Part shown: positions 17,776 to 25,613 of the stretch, piece after piece
Layout of the letters: every line of letters starts with the position of its first letter
Numbering within the stretch: the stretch's first letter is position 1
NCBI RefSeq assembly: GCF_016405855.1
Contig: NZ_JAEFCA010000009.1
Coordinates: 62,001-126,000 of the forward strand
Reading direction: 5' to 3'
Origin: Flavobacterium sp. IB48
Lineage (GTDB): Bacteria > Bacteroidota > Bacteroidia > Flavobacteriales > Flavobacteriaceae
Length of the DNA stretch: 64,000 nucleotides
The notes under the pieces: generated by a model
What the model was told of the DNA's origin: nothing
Databases searched by the model: none
What the model saw: only the letters and a program-made list of their open reading frames with translations
Made by a program: the position numbers and the translations under genes

Positions 17776-18348
17776 ATGAAATTATTTTACAAAGTTGAAG
17801 ACAAGGAGCTTCTCAAAGTTAGAAATGAAATTTTTAAAGAAGTCGGAATTCCTTCTTTATTAAAAAATGGTTTTGAGCTTTCTCCATTTAAAACTTCATG
17901 GCACGGGCAATATGATCGAAACAGCCGCGGCTATACTTATGATTTTAGCAGATTATCTTCAGAAAATTATTTAGAACAACTTTCTGTCAGTATAATTAAT
18001 GGCGAAAAGTGGATTCAAATTCATTTGAATATTTATGAGCTTAGTCCTGCTTTAAATTCATTATCACTTTTAAAGGATTTTGATGGTTTAGAATTTGGAA
18101 CTCCAGACAAGATTTCAACTAAAATGAGATTAAGAAGTGACGAATACAAAGGTCCTCCATTATTCTATATGCTTTTTTTACCAGAACATAAACTTGGGAA
18201 ATTTTATTCTAAAAGTGATTATAAAAGCGAAGTCGCTAAACTTTCGAAATTGATTCAATCTGATATGCAAAACATAAATGTCTTTGTAGAAAAATGGCAT
18301 AAAATGTTTGTTCCAAAGAAAACTGATTGGGAAGGTAATCTTCTATAA
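17776..18348 (+). CDS. Hypothetical protein, 190 residues
   Basis: This is a cytoplasmic protein without signal peptide or membrane segments. It is rich in Lys, Ser and aromatic residues, with helical ends and a central beta part (LSVSIINGEKWIQIHLNIYEL). I do not recognise the family. It stands alone between the sucrose block and the siderophore receptor. Base composition and codon use look like its neighbours, so it is probably a real gene. Confidence 0.55.
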   Translation: MKLFYKVEDKELLKVRNEIFKEVGIPSLLKNGFELSPFKTSWHGQYDRNSRGYTYDFSRLSSENYLEQLSVSIINGEKWIQIHLNIYELSPALNSLSLLKDFDGLEFGTPDKISTKMRLRSDEYKGPPLFYMLFLPEHKLGKFYSKSDYKSEVAKLSKLIQSDMQNINVFVEKWHKMFVPKKTDWEGNLL

Positions 18349-18445
18349 TCATAGCTCTTTTTAAGACGCGAGAAATCTCATTGTTTGTTTTTAATTATTT
18401 TTTAAGAAAGTTTTAATCTTTTCCTAAGAAGTCAGTTCTCATTTA

Positions 18446-18474
18446 TATATTTGTAACCAGTCTAAATAAGGATA
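18446..18474 (+). promoter_or_regulatory. Promoter with shared iron-type operator, siderophore receptor
   Basis: TATATTTG (18446-18453), a perfect -7 element, is followed four bases later by CAGTCTAAATAAG (18458-18470) and GATA. The same 13-mer at the same spacing lies upstream of the heme receptor (3411-3423). Its position at or just after the expected transcription start would suit a repressor. Confidence 0.6.
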
Positions 18475-18489
18475 AATTATAAATTTTAT

Positions 18490-20871
18490 ATGAAAACAAT
18501 TTTTAAAACACTTAAAAACAATGTTTTATCTCAAGTGTTTACAGCCTTTTTGATTCTTTTTTCATGCTCAGAAACGGCTTTTTCTCAATCGACTGTTGGT
18601 TCAATTTCTGGTAAGGCTCTTCTTAAAGACGGAAATTATTTACAAGGTGCAACGGTTAAAATTTCAGAATTAAATAAAACGACAACAACGGATTCTGATG
18701 GTACGTATCAATTAAAAAATATCCCTTTCGGAACTTATTTCATAGAAATAAAATTGAATGGATACGAATCTTCTCCAGCTTCGGTTATTGTTGATCAGAA
18801 TAACACAGAAGTTACTCTAGATTTTGAGATGGCTTATACTTCGCAAAAATTAGAAGAGGTAATTGTAAGTTCTGGAGGAAACCGATTTGCAAGAAAGGAA
18901 AGTGAAGAAGTTTCTAAAATGAAACTGAAAAACATGGAAAATCCTCAGGTTTATACAATTGTAAGCAAGGAGCTAATGAAAGAGCAGGTAATTACAGACT
19001 ATAATAGTGCTTTTAAAAACGTTCCTGGAGCTGGTATTTCTGAAGTGAGAAATCAAGGAAGAACAACTAATATTTCTAGAGGTTTTGCAACGCCTCAGTT
19101 AGTTAGAAATGGGGTTGGAAGTTTTACCTATAATACAATTGATCCATCCAATTTAGAGCGCATTGAAGTCATAAAAGGACCATCGGCAACTTTGTTTGGA
19201 AGTACGATTTCTTCTTTTGGCGGATTGTTCAATAGAGTTACCAAAAAGCCTTTTAATTTCTTTAAAGGAGAAGTGTCGTATTCGGCTGGAGATTGGGATT
19301 TGAATCGTTTAACGGCCGATATTAACACGCCTCTTAACGAAGATAAAACGGCTCTTTTTAGAATTAATACGGCCTTGCATAGCGAAAGAAGCTTTCAAGA
19401 TGCAGGATTTAACAAAAGTTTTTTCATCGCGCCAAGTTTCTCTTATGAAGTTAGTGATAGATTGACTTTATTAATCGATGCCGAATTTAGTGTTTCTAAA
19501 GGAACATCTCCAACAAGATTAACGCCTTATACAAAAGCGGATGCAACTGCCCACAGCATCGAAGAATTAGGAATTCCGTACAATCTTTCTTTTGCTAATA
19601 ATACTGTAAATTATACGGGGCAGCAATATAATATTTTTGCTCAATTGAAATATAAAATTTCAGACGAATGGACTTCACAAACTATTGTTTCGCGAACAAG
19701 ATCTTCATCTGAAGGATATGTTGTGGCTTTGACTATGTTAAGCAATGAAACATTGAGACAGCAAGTTACCAATCAAGATTATCCTTATTACGGTACAGAT
19801 ATTCAGCAAAACTTTAACGGAGATTTTAAAATCGGAAAATTGCGTAATAGAGTTGTGGCAGGTTTAGATTTTTACAGTCTTCGTGCAACACGTAATGATG
19901 CAACGGTAAACATGCCAGCACTTAATTTTAGAAAACCAGGAGATGCATATAACAATTTCACAATCAATAAAATAGAGCCTTTGTTTGCTAATGCGACGTA
20001 CACTAATATGGTTTCAAATGATGAAAGAACTTATAGTGCTTATGTTTCTGATGTTTTGAATGTTACTGATAGATTGTTGGTAATGGGAGGTGTTAGAGCT
20101 GATCGTTATATCAATAAAGGAGTATATTATCCGAGCCGTGATTCTATTGCTGGGAATTACAATCAGACGGCATTTTCTCCTAGATTGGGAGCTGTTTACC
20201 AAGTGGTTAAAGATAAGGTTTCTGTTTTCGGAAACTACATGAACGGATTTAATAATGTGGGAGGATCTGATTTTAATGGAAATACTTTTAAACCAAATCA
20301 GGCAAATCAATTAGAAGGTGGAGTTAAATTTGACTTTAATAAAATTAGCGCAACTTTCAGTTATTACGACATCAAAGTTACAAACGTAACTCGTGACGAT
20401 CCAGATCACGTAAACTTTCAGATTCAAGACGGAACGCAATTGAGTAAAGGTTTTGAAGCAGAATTGATCGCTAATCCTATTAAAGGTTTAAATATTGTTG
20501 CGGGTTATACTTATAATGATAGTGAATATACAAAAGCAAATCCAAGCATTAATGGCTTAAGACCTACAACTGCTGGTTCGCCTACAACGGCAAACCTTTG
20601 GGCAAGTTATAGATTAACCGAAGGAGCGGCTTCTGGTCTTGGATTTGGTTTTGGTGGAATTTATGGAAGCGAGTATTATCAAACGAATACAACGACTTTC
20701 AAATTCAGTATTCCGTCTTATACCGTTTTGGATGCTTCTGTATTTTATGACAGACCAAAATTTAGATTAGGATTAAAAGTCGACAATCTTACGAATGAGA
20801 AATACTGGTCATATCGTTTAGCAGCTCAAAACCCAACAAGAGTTACAGGAAATATTACGTTTAAATTCTAA
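18490..20871 (+). CDS. TonB-dependent siderophore receptor
   Basis: The 793-residue protein has a signal peptide ending AFSQ. A CarboxypepD_reg-like domain follows at about residues 38-110 (SISGKALLKDGNYLQGATVK). The plug is of the FhuA/FpvA type (NFKNVPGAG-like AFKNVPGAG, SNLERIEVIKGPSATLFGS, GGLFNRVTKKP), and the barrel ends VTGNITFKF. The plug wording is that of ferric-siderophore receptors. The PepSY membrane protein 55 bp downstream, often paired with such receptors for periplasmic siderophore reduction or processing, supports this. The promoter carries the shared iron-type motif. Confidence 0.85.
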   Translation: MKTIFKTLKNNVLSQVFTAFLILFSCSETAFSQSTVGSISGKALLKDGNYLQGATVKISELNKTTTTDSDGTYQLKNIPFGTYFIEIKLNGYESSPASVIVDQNNTEVTLDFEMAYTSQKLEEVIVSSGGNRFARKESEEVSKMKLKNMENPQVYTIVSKELMKEQVITDYNSAFKNVPGAGISEVRNQGRTTNISRGFATPQLVRNGVGSFTYNTIDPSNLERIEVIKGPSATLFGSTISSFGGLFNRVTKKPFNFFKGEVSYSAGDWDLNRLTADINTPLNEDKTALFRINTALHSERSFQDAGFNKSFFIAPSFSYEVSDRLTLLIDAEFSVSKGTSPTRLTPYTKADATAHSIEELGIPYNLSFANNTVNYTGQQYNIFAQLKYKISDEWTSQTIVSRTRSSSEGYVVALTMLSNETLRQQVTNQDYPYYGTDIQQNFNGDFKIGKLRNRVVAGLDFYSLRATRNDATVNMPALNFRKPGDAYNNFTINKIEPLFANATYTNMVSNDERTYSAYVSDVLNVTDRLLVMGGVRADRYINKGVYYPSRDSIAGNYNQTAFSPRLGAVYQVVKDKVSVFGNYMNGFNNVGGSDFNGNTFKPNQANQLEGGVKFDFNKISATFSYYDIKVTNVTRDDPDHVNFQIQDGTQLSKGFEAELIANPIKGLNIVAGYTYNDSEYTKANPSINGLRPTTAGSPTTANLWASYRLTEGAASGLGFGFGGIYGSEYYQTNTTTFKFSIPSYTVLDASVFYDRPKFRLGLKVDNLTNEKYWSYRLAAQNPTRVTGNITFKF

Positions 20872-20926
20872 GAATACAATTCGTCATTTAAAATGATATT
20901 TCTACATTTGGATTTTATTGCAAATT

Positions 20927-22027
20927 ATGACCAAAGGTTTTAAAAATACTATCAGACAAATACATTTGTGGCTCGGTTTAGCATCGGGCCTCATTGTTTT
21001 TATAGTGAGCATCACTGGATTTCTTTATGTTTTTGAAGAAGAAATTCGTGATTTTGCCAACAAAGAATATCTGCACGTTCCCGTTCAGGAAAAGCCATTT
21101 ATAGGTTTAAAAACTATAATTGAGAACTATGAAAAACTGGAACCAAAGCAGAAAATCACAGCTTTAAAAATAAATAAGGAAGAACCAAATTCTGCAGTTG
21201 AAATTTCGACAAAAAAGAAAAAGACGTATTATTTCAATCCATACGATGGAACTTTAATCAATCAGCAAGGAGCAGATTGGTTGAATACTGTACTAGAAAT
21301 ACATCGTACTTTGTTGTTGGGAGAAGTTGGTGAATTTATTCAAGGTTGGGCAGTGGTAATTTTTATCATTATGCTCATAACGGGATTAATTTTATGGTTT
21401 CCAAACCAAAGACGCTTGCTTAAGCAATCTTTAAAAATAAAGTGGAGCGGTTCATTCAAAAGAGTCAATTTTGATTTGCACCAAGTTTTAGGATTTTATG
21501 CTTCGATATTTCTGCTTTTAATTGCCTTTTCTGGAACGTATTTCAAATATGATACGGTTAAAAAAGGAGTTAGTTTAGTAACGGGAACCAAACTTAGAAA
21601 AGGAGATGAAGTGGTTTCTAACGCTAAAATTGATTCGACTACAATTCCTGTTCGATATAATAACATTTACGAAAGTGCAAATGCGAAATATCCAGGTGCA
21701 ACTTCTGTTTCATTTTCAATTAGAAAAACAGGAGAATTGCGATTAAGAATGACGTATCCAAATGATTGGGCAAGAAATCAAAATACGCTTTTCTTTGATG
21801 GAAAAACAGGGCAGTTGCTTAGAGCTAAATTATACAAAGACAATAACGCTGCTGATATTTATGAAGCAAGTAATCATGACTTGCATACAGGAGTTTTCTT
21901 TGGACTTACAGGAAAAATAATCTGGAGTTTGGTCAGTTTGATTGGAGCTTCATTGCCTATAACTGGATTTATAATTTGGTGGAGGAAAGGGAAGAAGAAG
22001 TCTAAGAAGAAAAAGGTTCAAGCATAA
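20927..22027 (+). CDS. PepSY-domain inner-membrane protein (siderophore reductase-like)
   Basis: The 366-residue protein has the four-helix PepSY_TM architecture. TM1 is preceded by IRQIHLWLGLASG, TM2 lies near GWAVVIFIIMLITGLI, a further pair lies near VLGFYASIFLLLIAFSGTYF, and a last helix (SLIGASLPITGFIIWW) ends in a Lys-rich tail. Histidines in IHLWLG, LEIHRTL, DLHQVLG and NHDLHTG suit heme or metal ligands. Family members reduce or process ferric siderophores on the inner membrane. Start chosen at ATG 20927 rather than the TTG at 20918. Confidence 0.8.
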   Translation: MTKGFKNTIRQIHLWLGLASGLIVFIVSITGFLYVFEEEIRDFANKEYLHVPVQEKPFIGLKTIIENYEKLEPKQKITALKINKEEPNSAVEISTKKKKTYYFNPYDGTLINQQGADWLNTVLEIHRTLLLGEVGEFIQGWAVVIFIIMLITGLILWFPNQRRLLKQSLKIKWSGSFKRVNFDLHQVLGFYASIFLLLIAFSGTYFKYDTVKKGVSLVTGTKLRKGDEVVSNAKIDSTTIPVRYNNIYESANAKYPGATSVSFSIRKTGELRLRMTYPNDWARNQNTLFFDGKTGQLLRAKLYKDNNAADIYEASNHDLHTGVFFGLTGKIIWSLVSLIGASLPITGFIIWWRKGKKKSKKKKVQA

Positions 22028-22048
22028 AAAAAATCATATAAAATTTAG

Positions 22049-22087
22049 AAAGCGCAAAATCAGATGCATTTTGCGCTTTTTATTTTT
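22049..22087 (+). terminator. Terminator of the siderophore operon
   Basis: A 12-bp perfect stem (AAAGCGCAAAAT with ATTTTGCGCTTT) is followed by T-rich sequence, 21 bp after the PepSY gene. Confidence 0.75.
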
Positions 22088-22105
22088 GGATAAATATAGC
22101 TCTGT

Positions 22106-22271
22106 GTTCCGTAGGAACATCTGGTCGGTAGAACTAAATTGTTGTCATTGTTTTACGTTCCGTAGGAACATTTGGTTTTATCATTTTTATGGAGGTGTAC
22201 ATCAAACGTTCCTGATGGAACGTGAATGCGTTGTCGTTTTTTTTCTACCAATCAAACATTCCTACGGAATG
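22106..22271. repeat. Cluster of four GTTCCnnnGGAAC-type palindromes
   Basis: GTTCCGTAGGAAC occurs at 22106-22118 and 22157-22169, each followed by AT(C/T)TGGT. Related palindromes in inverse context (preceded by ATCAAA) occur at 22207-22222 (CGTTCCTGATGGAACG) and 22257-22271 (CATTCCTACGGAATG). The four units form a head-to-head array. The remaining noncoding stretch to 22480 is AT-rich with no further feature that I can see. Confidence 0.7.
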
Positions 22272-22480
22272 ATAATCCAATTTTAAATCATTTTTTGTTT
22301 GGTTATATTTTGAAATATTAAATCCGACTTTTGTTCGATTTTTATATTAAACTAATTGGCAGATTTAATTTTACTACAAATTTTTCCTAACTCATTACAA
22401 AATCTGAATTTTCACTTTTTATTTTAAGAAAATTTAGATTTTGCTGTATTAAATTTGGTCGAAAAGCAAAAATTAAGACC

Positions 22481-23212
22481 ATGCAGATTAGTTCAATTTC
22501 AGGCTCATTTTGGGAAAATAAAAAGAAAAGTTCACTTTGGGACCGGTTATTCAGAAGAAATAAAACCGTAACTAAAGCCCTTACTACACCAGAGATTATT
22601 GGCAAAAACTGCCAAGGTTTACTGCTGAAAAACGAAATCATAAAATCATTTCTTTTTTCTACAGATATGGCACTTATCGAAAATAATGATGCCGATGCAA
22701 TTCTAGCAGTTTATCCGTTTCCGCCGTCTCCAAAAATAATCAAAACCTTGATAGATTTTGCAGGAAAACCTGTTGTTTGCGGTGTTGGAGGCGGAACAAC
22801 AAAAGGCAAAAAATCTGTAGAAATGGCCATCTATGCTGAACAAGCGGGTGCATCGGGAATTATTGTAAATATTCCGTTTGAGAATAAAGATGTCAAAAAA
22901 ATAAGAGAGAAAGTTTCTATTCCAATTATCGCTACTGTAACTTCATCTGATCATGATTTTCTGAAAGGAAAGATAGAAGCAGGAGTAAATGTTTTTCATG
23001 TTTCTGGAGGAGCAAACACAGCTAAAATTGTGAAAGAGATTAGAGCTAAATTTCCCGATTTTCCAGTAATGGCTACAGGCGGAAAAAGTCTCAACAGTAT
23101 TGAAGAATCTATAGATTCGGGTTCTAGAGCAATCGTACTTTCGCCACCGTCAAATAAAGATTTATTCAAAACAGTGATGGTTAAATATCGAAATACGTTT
23201 GGCAATTTTTGA
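22481..23212 (+). CDS. TIM-barrel protein, aldolase/epimerase-like, substrate unknown
   Basis: The 243-residue protein shows a (beta/alpha)8 pattern with a phosphate-binding end: KPVVCGVGGGTTKG, AEQAGASGIIVNIPF, VSIPIIATVTSSD, VNVFHVSGGANT, FPVMATGGKSLNSIEES and RAIVLSPPS. The ATGGKS loop resembles ThiE, KDPG-aldolase or NanE-type phosphate sites. The first 35 residues (KKKSSLWDRLFRRNK) are basic and outside the barrel. I cannot assign a substrate. It is a single-gene unit with a strong terminator after it. Confidence 0.6.
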   Translation: MQISSISGSFWENKKKSSLWDRLFRRNKTVTKALTTPEIIGKNCQGLLLKNEIIKSFLFSTDMALIENNDADAILAVYPFPPSPKIIKTLIDFAGKPVVCGVGGGTTKGKKSVEMAIYAEQAGASGIIVNIPFENKDVKKIREKVSIPIIATVTSSDHDFLKGKIEAGVNVFHVSGGANTAKIVKEIRAKFPDFPVMATGGKSLNSIEESIDSGSRAIVLSPPSNKDLFKTVMVKYRNTFGNF

Positions 23213-23232
23213 TTTAACGATTTAGTAAATAA

Positions 23233-23275
23233 AATAAGAAAGACAATCATGCTAGATTGTCTTTCTTATTTTAAA
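23233..23275. terminator. Strong bidirectional terminator between convergent genes
   Basis: A 16-bp perfect stem (23233-23248 with 23255-23270) around a 6-base loop is flanked by A- and T-rich ends. It separates the convergent TIM-barrel and SDR genes. Confidence 0.8.
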
Positions 23276-23287
23276 ATTGAAAATCAA

Positions 23288-24097
23288 TTAACCATGTGCT
23301 TCAACTGAAACATGATTCCATTTTTCCCAGCTTTCCAATTTTTGATCATAGCTTTGTTTTACAAACGGAAATGCCACTTTTCCAAGTAACAAACGTAAAG
23401 GTGGATTTTCGTTTTCTACTAATTTTACCACTATTGGAGCAGTTGCTTCGACTTTGCCAAAAATGTTTTCTCTTTCAGCCAGAGCCTTTTTGATTTCGTC
23501 ATAATATGGCAAACTTTCGCTGGTAATTCCAGTATGCCAGATATTAGACTCATATCCGTTTGGTTCCAATAAAGTAACATTAATTCCGAATTGTTTTACC
23601 TCAGATGCCAATGTTTCGCTTAAACCTTCAATAGCAAATTTAGAAGCGCTGTAAAGTCCCATTCCTGTTGGTAAAGTGGCTAATCCTAAAATAGAAGAAA
23701 CTTGAATAATATGACCACTTTTTTGTTCTCTCATAATTGGAATAACAGCTTGTGTTAACCATAATGTCCCGAAGAAATTGGTTTCAAATTGTTCTCTAGC
23801 TTCTTGTTCGTTTGCTTCTTCAACCGCGCCCGTAAGTGCATAACCCGCATTGTTAATCAAAACATCGATTCTTCCAAAATGCTGTTTTGCTTTTTGAACT
23901 ACTTCTAGAGATTCTAAACGATTGTTTACGTCTAATTTTAAAGGTAAAATTGCGTTTCCGTATTTTTCTTTTAAATCGTTTAACGTTTCTAGATTTCTTG
24001 CTGTTGCAGCAACGTTGTATCCTTTAGCTAAGAAAGCTTCGGTCCAAGCTCTTCCAAATCCTTTTGAAGCTCCTGTAATTAAAATTGTTTTTGACAT
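23288..24097 (-). CDS. Short-chain dehydrogenase/reductase (classical SDR)
   Basis: The 269-residue protein has the cofactor motif TGASKGFG (residues 7-14), an NNAG motif (LINNAGYAL), the catalytic Ser in QVSSILG and YSASK with catalytic Tyr and Lys. ATARN after strand 2 suggests NADP(H). The substrate is unknown. It lies downstream of a TetR gene on the same strand, with a TetR-type operator in the 69-bp gap. It is probably the repressor's target, responding to a small hydrophobic compound or aldehyde. Confidence 0.85.
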   Translation of the reverse strand: MSKTILITGASKGFGRAWTEAFLAKGYNVAATARNLETLNDLKEKYGNAILPLKLDVNNRLESLEVVQKAKQHFGRIDVLINNAGYALTGAVEEANEQEAREQFETNFFGTLWLTQAVIPIMREQKSGHIIQVSSILGLATLPTGMGLYSASKFAIEGLSETLASEVKQFGINVTLLEPNGYESNIWHTGITSESLPYYDEIKKALAERENIFGKVEATAPIVVKLVENENPPLRLLLGKVAFPFVKQSYDQKLESWEKWNHVSVEAHG

Positions 24098-24133
24098 GGT
24101 ATTTGTTTTTTATAATTAATTAAAAATTTATTT

Positions 24134-24149
24134 ATGACCAATCGGTCAT
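24134..24149. promoter_or_regulatory. TetR-type operator upstream of the SDR gene
   Basis: ATGACCAATCGGTCAT is an inverted repeat (6-bp arms, 4-bp center) between the TetR stop and the SDR start. The identical 16 bp recurs in reverse orientation at 24783-24798. Confidence 0.75.
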
Positions 24150-24166
24150 TTTTATAGTAAAAAAAA

Positions 24167-24754
24167 TTATATCAATTTTTCAGATATAATTTTTTTAAGT
24201 GTTTTTTCTATTGTTTTCATGTTATCATTGTTGCCAGACACTCGAGACATTAAATGTCCTCCTTCAAGCATGGCAAAAAGTGTAATGGCAAATTCTGATG
24301 CATTCCAATCAGAATGAAATTCTTTATCGGCAATTCCTTTTTCTATAATCGAAGTTAAAAGCACTTGTCCGCGTTTGATGGCAGCGTTTACTTTTTCTTT
24401 CACAATCGGATTTGTGTCGTCTGCTTCGGTTCCAAAGTTTAGTAAAGGACATCCGCCAATTACGGGTGGATTGATTGGGTTGCTAAAAAAATCGATATAA
24501 GCAAAAAGCTGATCTTTGGCACTTTGTCCTTGTCTAAGTGCAGTTTCCAGTTTAGAACTTAATATTTTCATATTATGATCTACAGCGGCGCAGGCCAAAA
24601 CATCTTTGTTTTCAAAATGTACATACATACTTCCTTTAGACAATTTCGTAGCCTCCATAATATCGCTCATAGAAGTAGCTGCAATTCCTTTTGTATTAAA
24701 AATAGGAGCGGCTTTTTCTATAATAAATTGTCTGGTTTCTTCACCTTTTGTCAT
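24167..24754 (-). CDS. TetR/AcrR-family transcriptional repressor
   Basis: The 195-residue protein has an N-terminal helix-turn-helix (FNTKGIAATSMSDIMEATKLSKGSMYVHFENKD, about residues 18-50) and a helical ligand-binding C-terminal domain containing NPPVIGGCPLLNFG, a phrase seen in several TetR subfamilies controlling SDR or oxidoreductase genes. Identical operators flank it at 24783 (its own promoter) and 24134 (before the SDR), so it probably represses itself and the SDR. The inducer is unknown. Confidence 0.85.
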   Translation of the reverse strand: MTKGEETRQFIIEKAAPIFNTKGIAATSMSDIMEATKLSKGSMYVHFENKDVLACAAVDHNMKILSSKLETALRQGQSAKDQLFAYIDFFSNPINPPVIGGCPLLNFGTEADDTNPIVKEKVNAAIKRGQVLLTSIIEKGIADKEFHSDWNASEFAITLFAMLEGGHLMSRVSGNNDNMKTIEKTLKKIISEKLI

Positions 24755-24782
24755 GATGGATTGTATTTAACGATGCAAATAT

Positions 24783-24798
24783 ATGACCGATTGGTCAT
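24783..24798. promoter_or_regulatory. TetR-type operator upstream of the TetR gene
   Basis: ATGACCGATTGGTCAT lies 28 bp before the TetR start. It is the exact reverse complement of the operator at 24134-24149, which supports a single cognate repressor. Confidence 0.75.
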
Positions 24799-24942
24799 AA
24801 AAACAAGTTAATAATGATTTTTTTATGTATTTGATTGTTTTTTAAAGAGATAAAACAGCTTATGATGTGTTTGAAATTTAGGGATTGTAACTATTTATTC
24901 TATTTAAAAAGCATAAGCTTTTAAGAAATTTTTATTTTAAAT

Positions 24943-24950
24943 TATATTTG
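24943..24950 (+). promoter_or_regulatory. -7 promoter element of the 164-residue lipoprotein gene
   Basis: TATATTTG matches TAnnTTTG exactly and lies 66 bp before the ATG at 25017. Confidence 0.5.
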
Positions 24951-25016
24951 CTTGAGGAAGTATAAAGTTAAAAATATTTATAAAAGATTAATTGTAAACA
25001 AAAGTACAATAGAAGA

Positions 25017-25511
25017 ATGAAAGAGGTTTATAAGATAGCAAAATGTTTATTAATAACATTTATTATTATTTCTTGCAACAACAAAAAAGAAGAGAATTCC
25101 GATAAAGGTTTTAAAGAGAATTTATATAAAAATAAAATTTTGTTTTCCAGTTTTCCTGATACTGTAAAAGTAAATAAAGTGATTGATGGCAACCTTCAAT
25201 ACGATGTGAGTAATTTTGATTCTAATATAACAAGCAGTAGATTCTTGGAGCTATTATTATCAACCAGTATAAATAAAGAACTAGCCAATTATAATGAAAT
25301 TCAAAAAAATATTTTGTTATCGTATGTTGATTCATTAAACACGGGCAAATTCAAATTTAAAGCTGTTTTTGAAAAAAAAGGCAAACAAATGCTAAATATA
25401 GCTATACGAGATTATAAATTTCTAAAACCAAATAAAAATACGCCTCCCGATAAAATGGTATTGAGAACTAGTGACTGCTTGTTTTCTAAAGAAGTATATG
25501 TAATTGAGTAA
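25017..25511 (+). CDS. Small putative lipoprotein, function unknown
   Basis: The 164-residue protein starts with a hydrophobic stretch ending IIISC (Cys20, followed by NNKKEE), so it is a predicted lipoprotein. The mature part is Lys- and Asn-rich and of mixed helical and strand character. I recognise no family. It has its own -7 element and stands alone. The Asn after the Cys, followed by basic residues before acidic ones, leaves inner-leaflet or surface placement undecided. Confidence 0.5.
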   Translation: MKEVYKIAKCLLITFIIISCNNKKEENSDKGFKENLYKNKILFSSFPDTVKVNKVIDGNLQYDVSNFDSNITSSRFLELLLSTSINKELANYNEIQKNILLSYVDSLNTGKFKFKAVFEKKGKQMLNIAIRDYKFLKPNKNTPPDKMVLRTSDCLFSKEVYVIE

Positions 25512-25613
25512 AAGATTAATTTATGATGTAAAGATTATTTAGAGAAAAATATACTATTAAAGATTCACTTAATAAAACTGCGCAAATCTCTCGAATTGCG
25601 CAATATTTATTTC

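Noticed and set aside
22071..22286. 71-residue plus-strand open frame
   Set aside because: It is built from the GTTCCnnnGGAAC repeat array and overlaps a terminator, with no start signal or family resemblance.
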